Position numbers and translations under genes: made by a program. Shown piece after piece: positions 63,712-64,000 of a DNA stretch of 64,000 bases; the first letter of the stretch is position 1, and each line of letters opens with the position of its first letter. This DNA comes from Saprospiraceae bacterium (GTDB taxonomy: Bacteria > Bacteroidota > Bacteroidia > Chitinophagales > Saprospiraceae): positions 62,001-126,000 of the forward strand of contig JADKAE010000006.1 in the NCBI GenBank assembly GCA_016715405.1, given 5' to 3'. A model generated the notes under the pieces. It did not search any database and had not been told where the DNA came from. It saw nothing but the letters and a program-made list of their open reading frames with translations.

Positions 63712-64000
63712 TTGCACACCTATTCCTTATACGACCTCAACGAATACATCCGCCGCGTATTAGCCCTCAACCTGGGTGATGCGTTGTGGGTGACCGGCGA
63801 AATTGCGCAGATCGGCCTGTCGCGAGGGCATTACTACATGGACTTGGTACAAAAATCGCCAGATGGGGATGAATTAGTGGCGCAATCGCAAGGGGTGCTT
63901 TGGCAGGCCCAATACCGGCAATTGCGGCGGCAGATGGGTCTCACCCTCGATGAGCTATTGACAGAGGGAATATCGGTACGCTTGAAAGTAAAGGTAGACT
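63712..64000 (+). CDS. xseA: Exodeoxyribonuclease VII large subunit, N-terminal part (partial)
   Basis: Start appears to be TTG at 63712, giving (M)HTYSLYDLNEYIRRVLAL, then LWVTGEIAQIGLSRGHYYMD, the conserved OB-fold N-terminus of XseA, which degrades single-stranded DNA in repair. Cut by the window end after about 96 residues (of about 400). Upstream TATTTTG (about 63683) is a likely -7 element. No ATG is in a good position, so the start codon is TTG or an error. Confidence 0.88.
   Translation, partial: MHTYSLYDLNEYIRRVLALNLGDALWVTGEIAQIGLSRGHYYMDLVQKSPDGDELVAQSQGVLWQAQYRQLRRQMGLTLDELLTEGISVRLKVKVD

Overview
The window reads as a chromosomal segment of a Bacteroidota bacterium, most likely a Saprospiria relative (taxonomy is inference). 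Supporting signs are type IX secretion (T9SS) C-terminal sorting domains, a T9SS plug-type (DUF5103) protein, a fused CcoN-CcoO cbb3 oxidase, the small ribosomal protein bTHX, LytS/LytTR regulation, promoter motifs of the TTTG-N19-TAnnTTTG type, and no usable Shine-Dalgarno sequences. No rRNA, tRNA, CRISPR array, insertion sequence or prophage was seen.

Layout. 1-5 kb: partial copper P-type ATPase, exported Fe/Mn superoxide dismutase, thiolase, small unknown. 4.4-10.6 kb: a minus-strand cbb3 oxidase operon in the order ccoS, ccoNO fusion, ccoQ, ccoP, ccoG, fixH, TauE/SafE-like protein. 10.8-18.5 kb: small membrane protein, a large OmpA/WD40-like protein broken by indels, T9SS plug-type protein, and a T9SS-exported beta-propeller protein. 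18.7-30.5 kb: helical-repeat protein, decayed Crp/Fnr gene, M16 peptidase, Rpn-like remnant, bTHX, TonB-like protein, DUF6438 lipoprotein, M43 protease, OmpA lipoprotein, cohesin-domain lipoprotein. 30.5-37.2 kb: acetoacetyl-CoA synthetase, a YceI-porin-YceI group, GNAT, unknown, acyl-carrier-like protein. 37.8-50.8 kb: second helical-repeat protein, GHL10-type hydrolase, GH32, LytS/LytTR pair, gamma-glutamyltransferase, RsmB/NOP RNA methyltransferase, aldose 1-epimerase, trehalase. 50.9-64 kb: pyruvate kinase, HtrA protease, dapF, ECF sigma factor, M1 peptidase, DinB protein, spermidine-synthase-like protein, second thiolase, dnaB, DUF502, partial xseA.

The genes suit an aerobic or microaerobic chemoheterotroph. 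It has a high-affinity terminal oxidase, polymer and disaccharide hydrolases (GH32, trehalase, GHL10), many secreted peptidases and ketone-body or acetoacetate activation. The two-thiolase plus AacS link is an inference, since the genes are not adjacent.

Two window-wide properties stand out. First, more than 20 gene ends carry arrays of 7-8 bp units. Many are arranged as inverted arms around an AT-rich loop, starting at or within a few bases of the stop codon, and the same unit families recur at distant loci. Some arrays supply the stop codon and last residues of the protein. Second, at least 14 genes carry single-base indels, largely in short homopolymers, while their downstream frames stay well conserved. 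That pattern points to uncorrected sequencing errors more than to real gene death. The Crp/Fnr gene, with two in-frame amber codons as well, is the best candidate for a genuine pseudogene.
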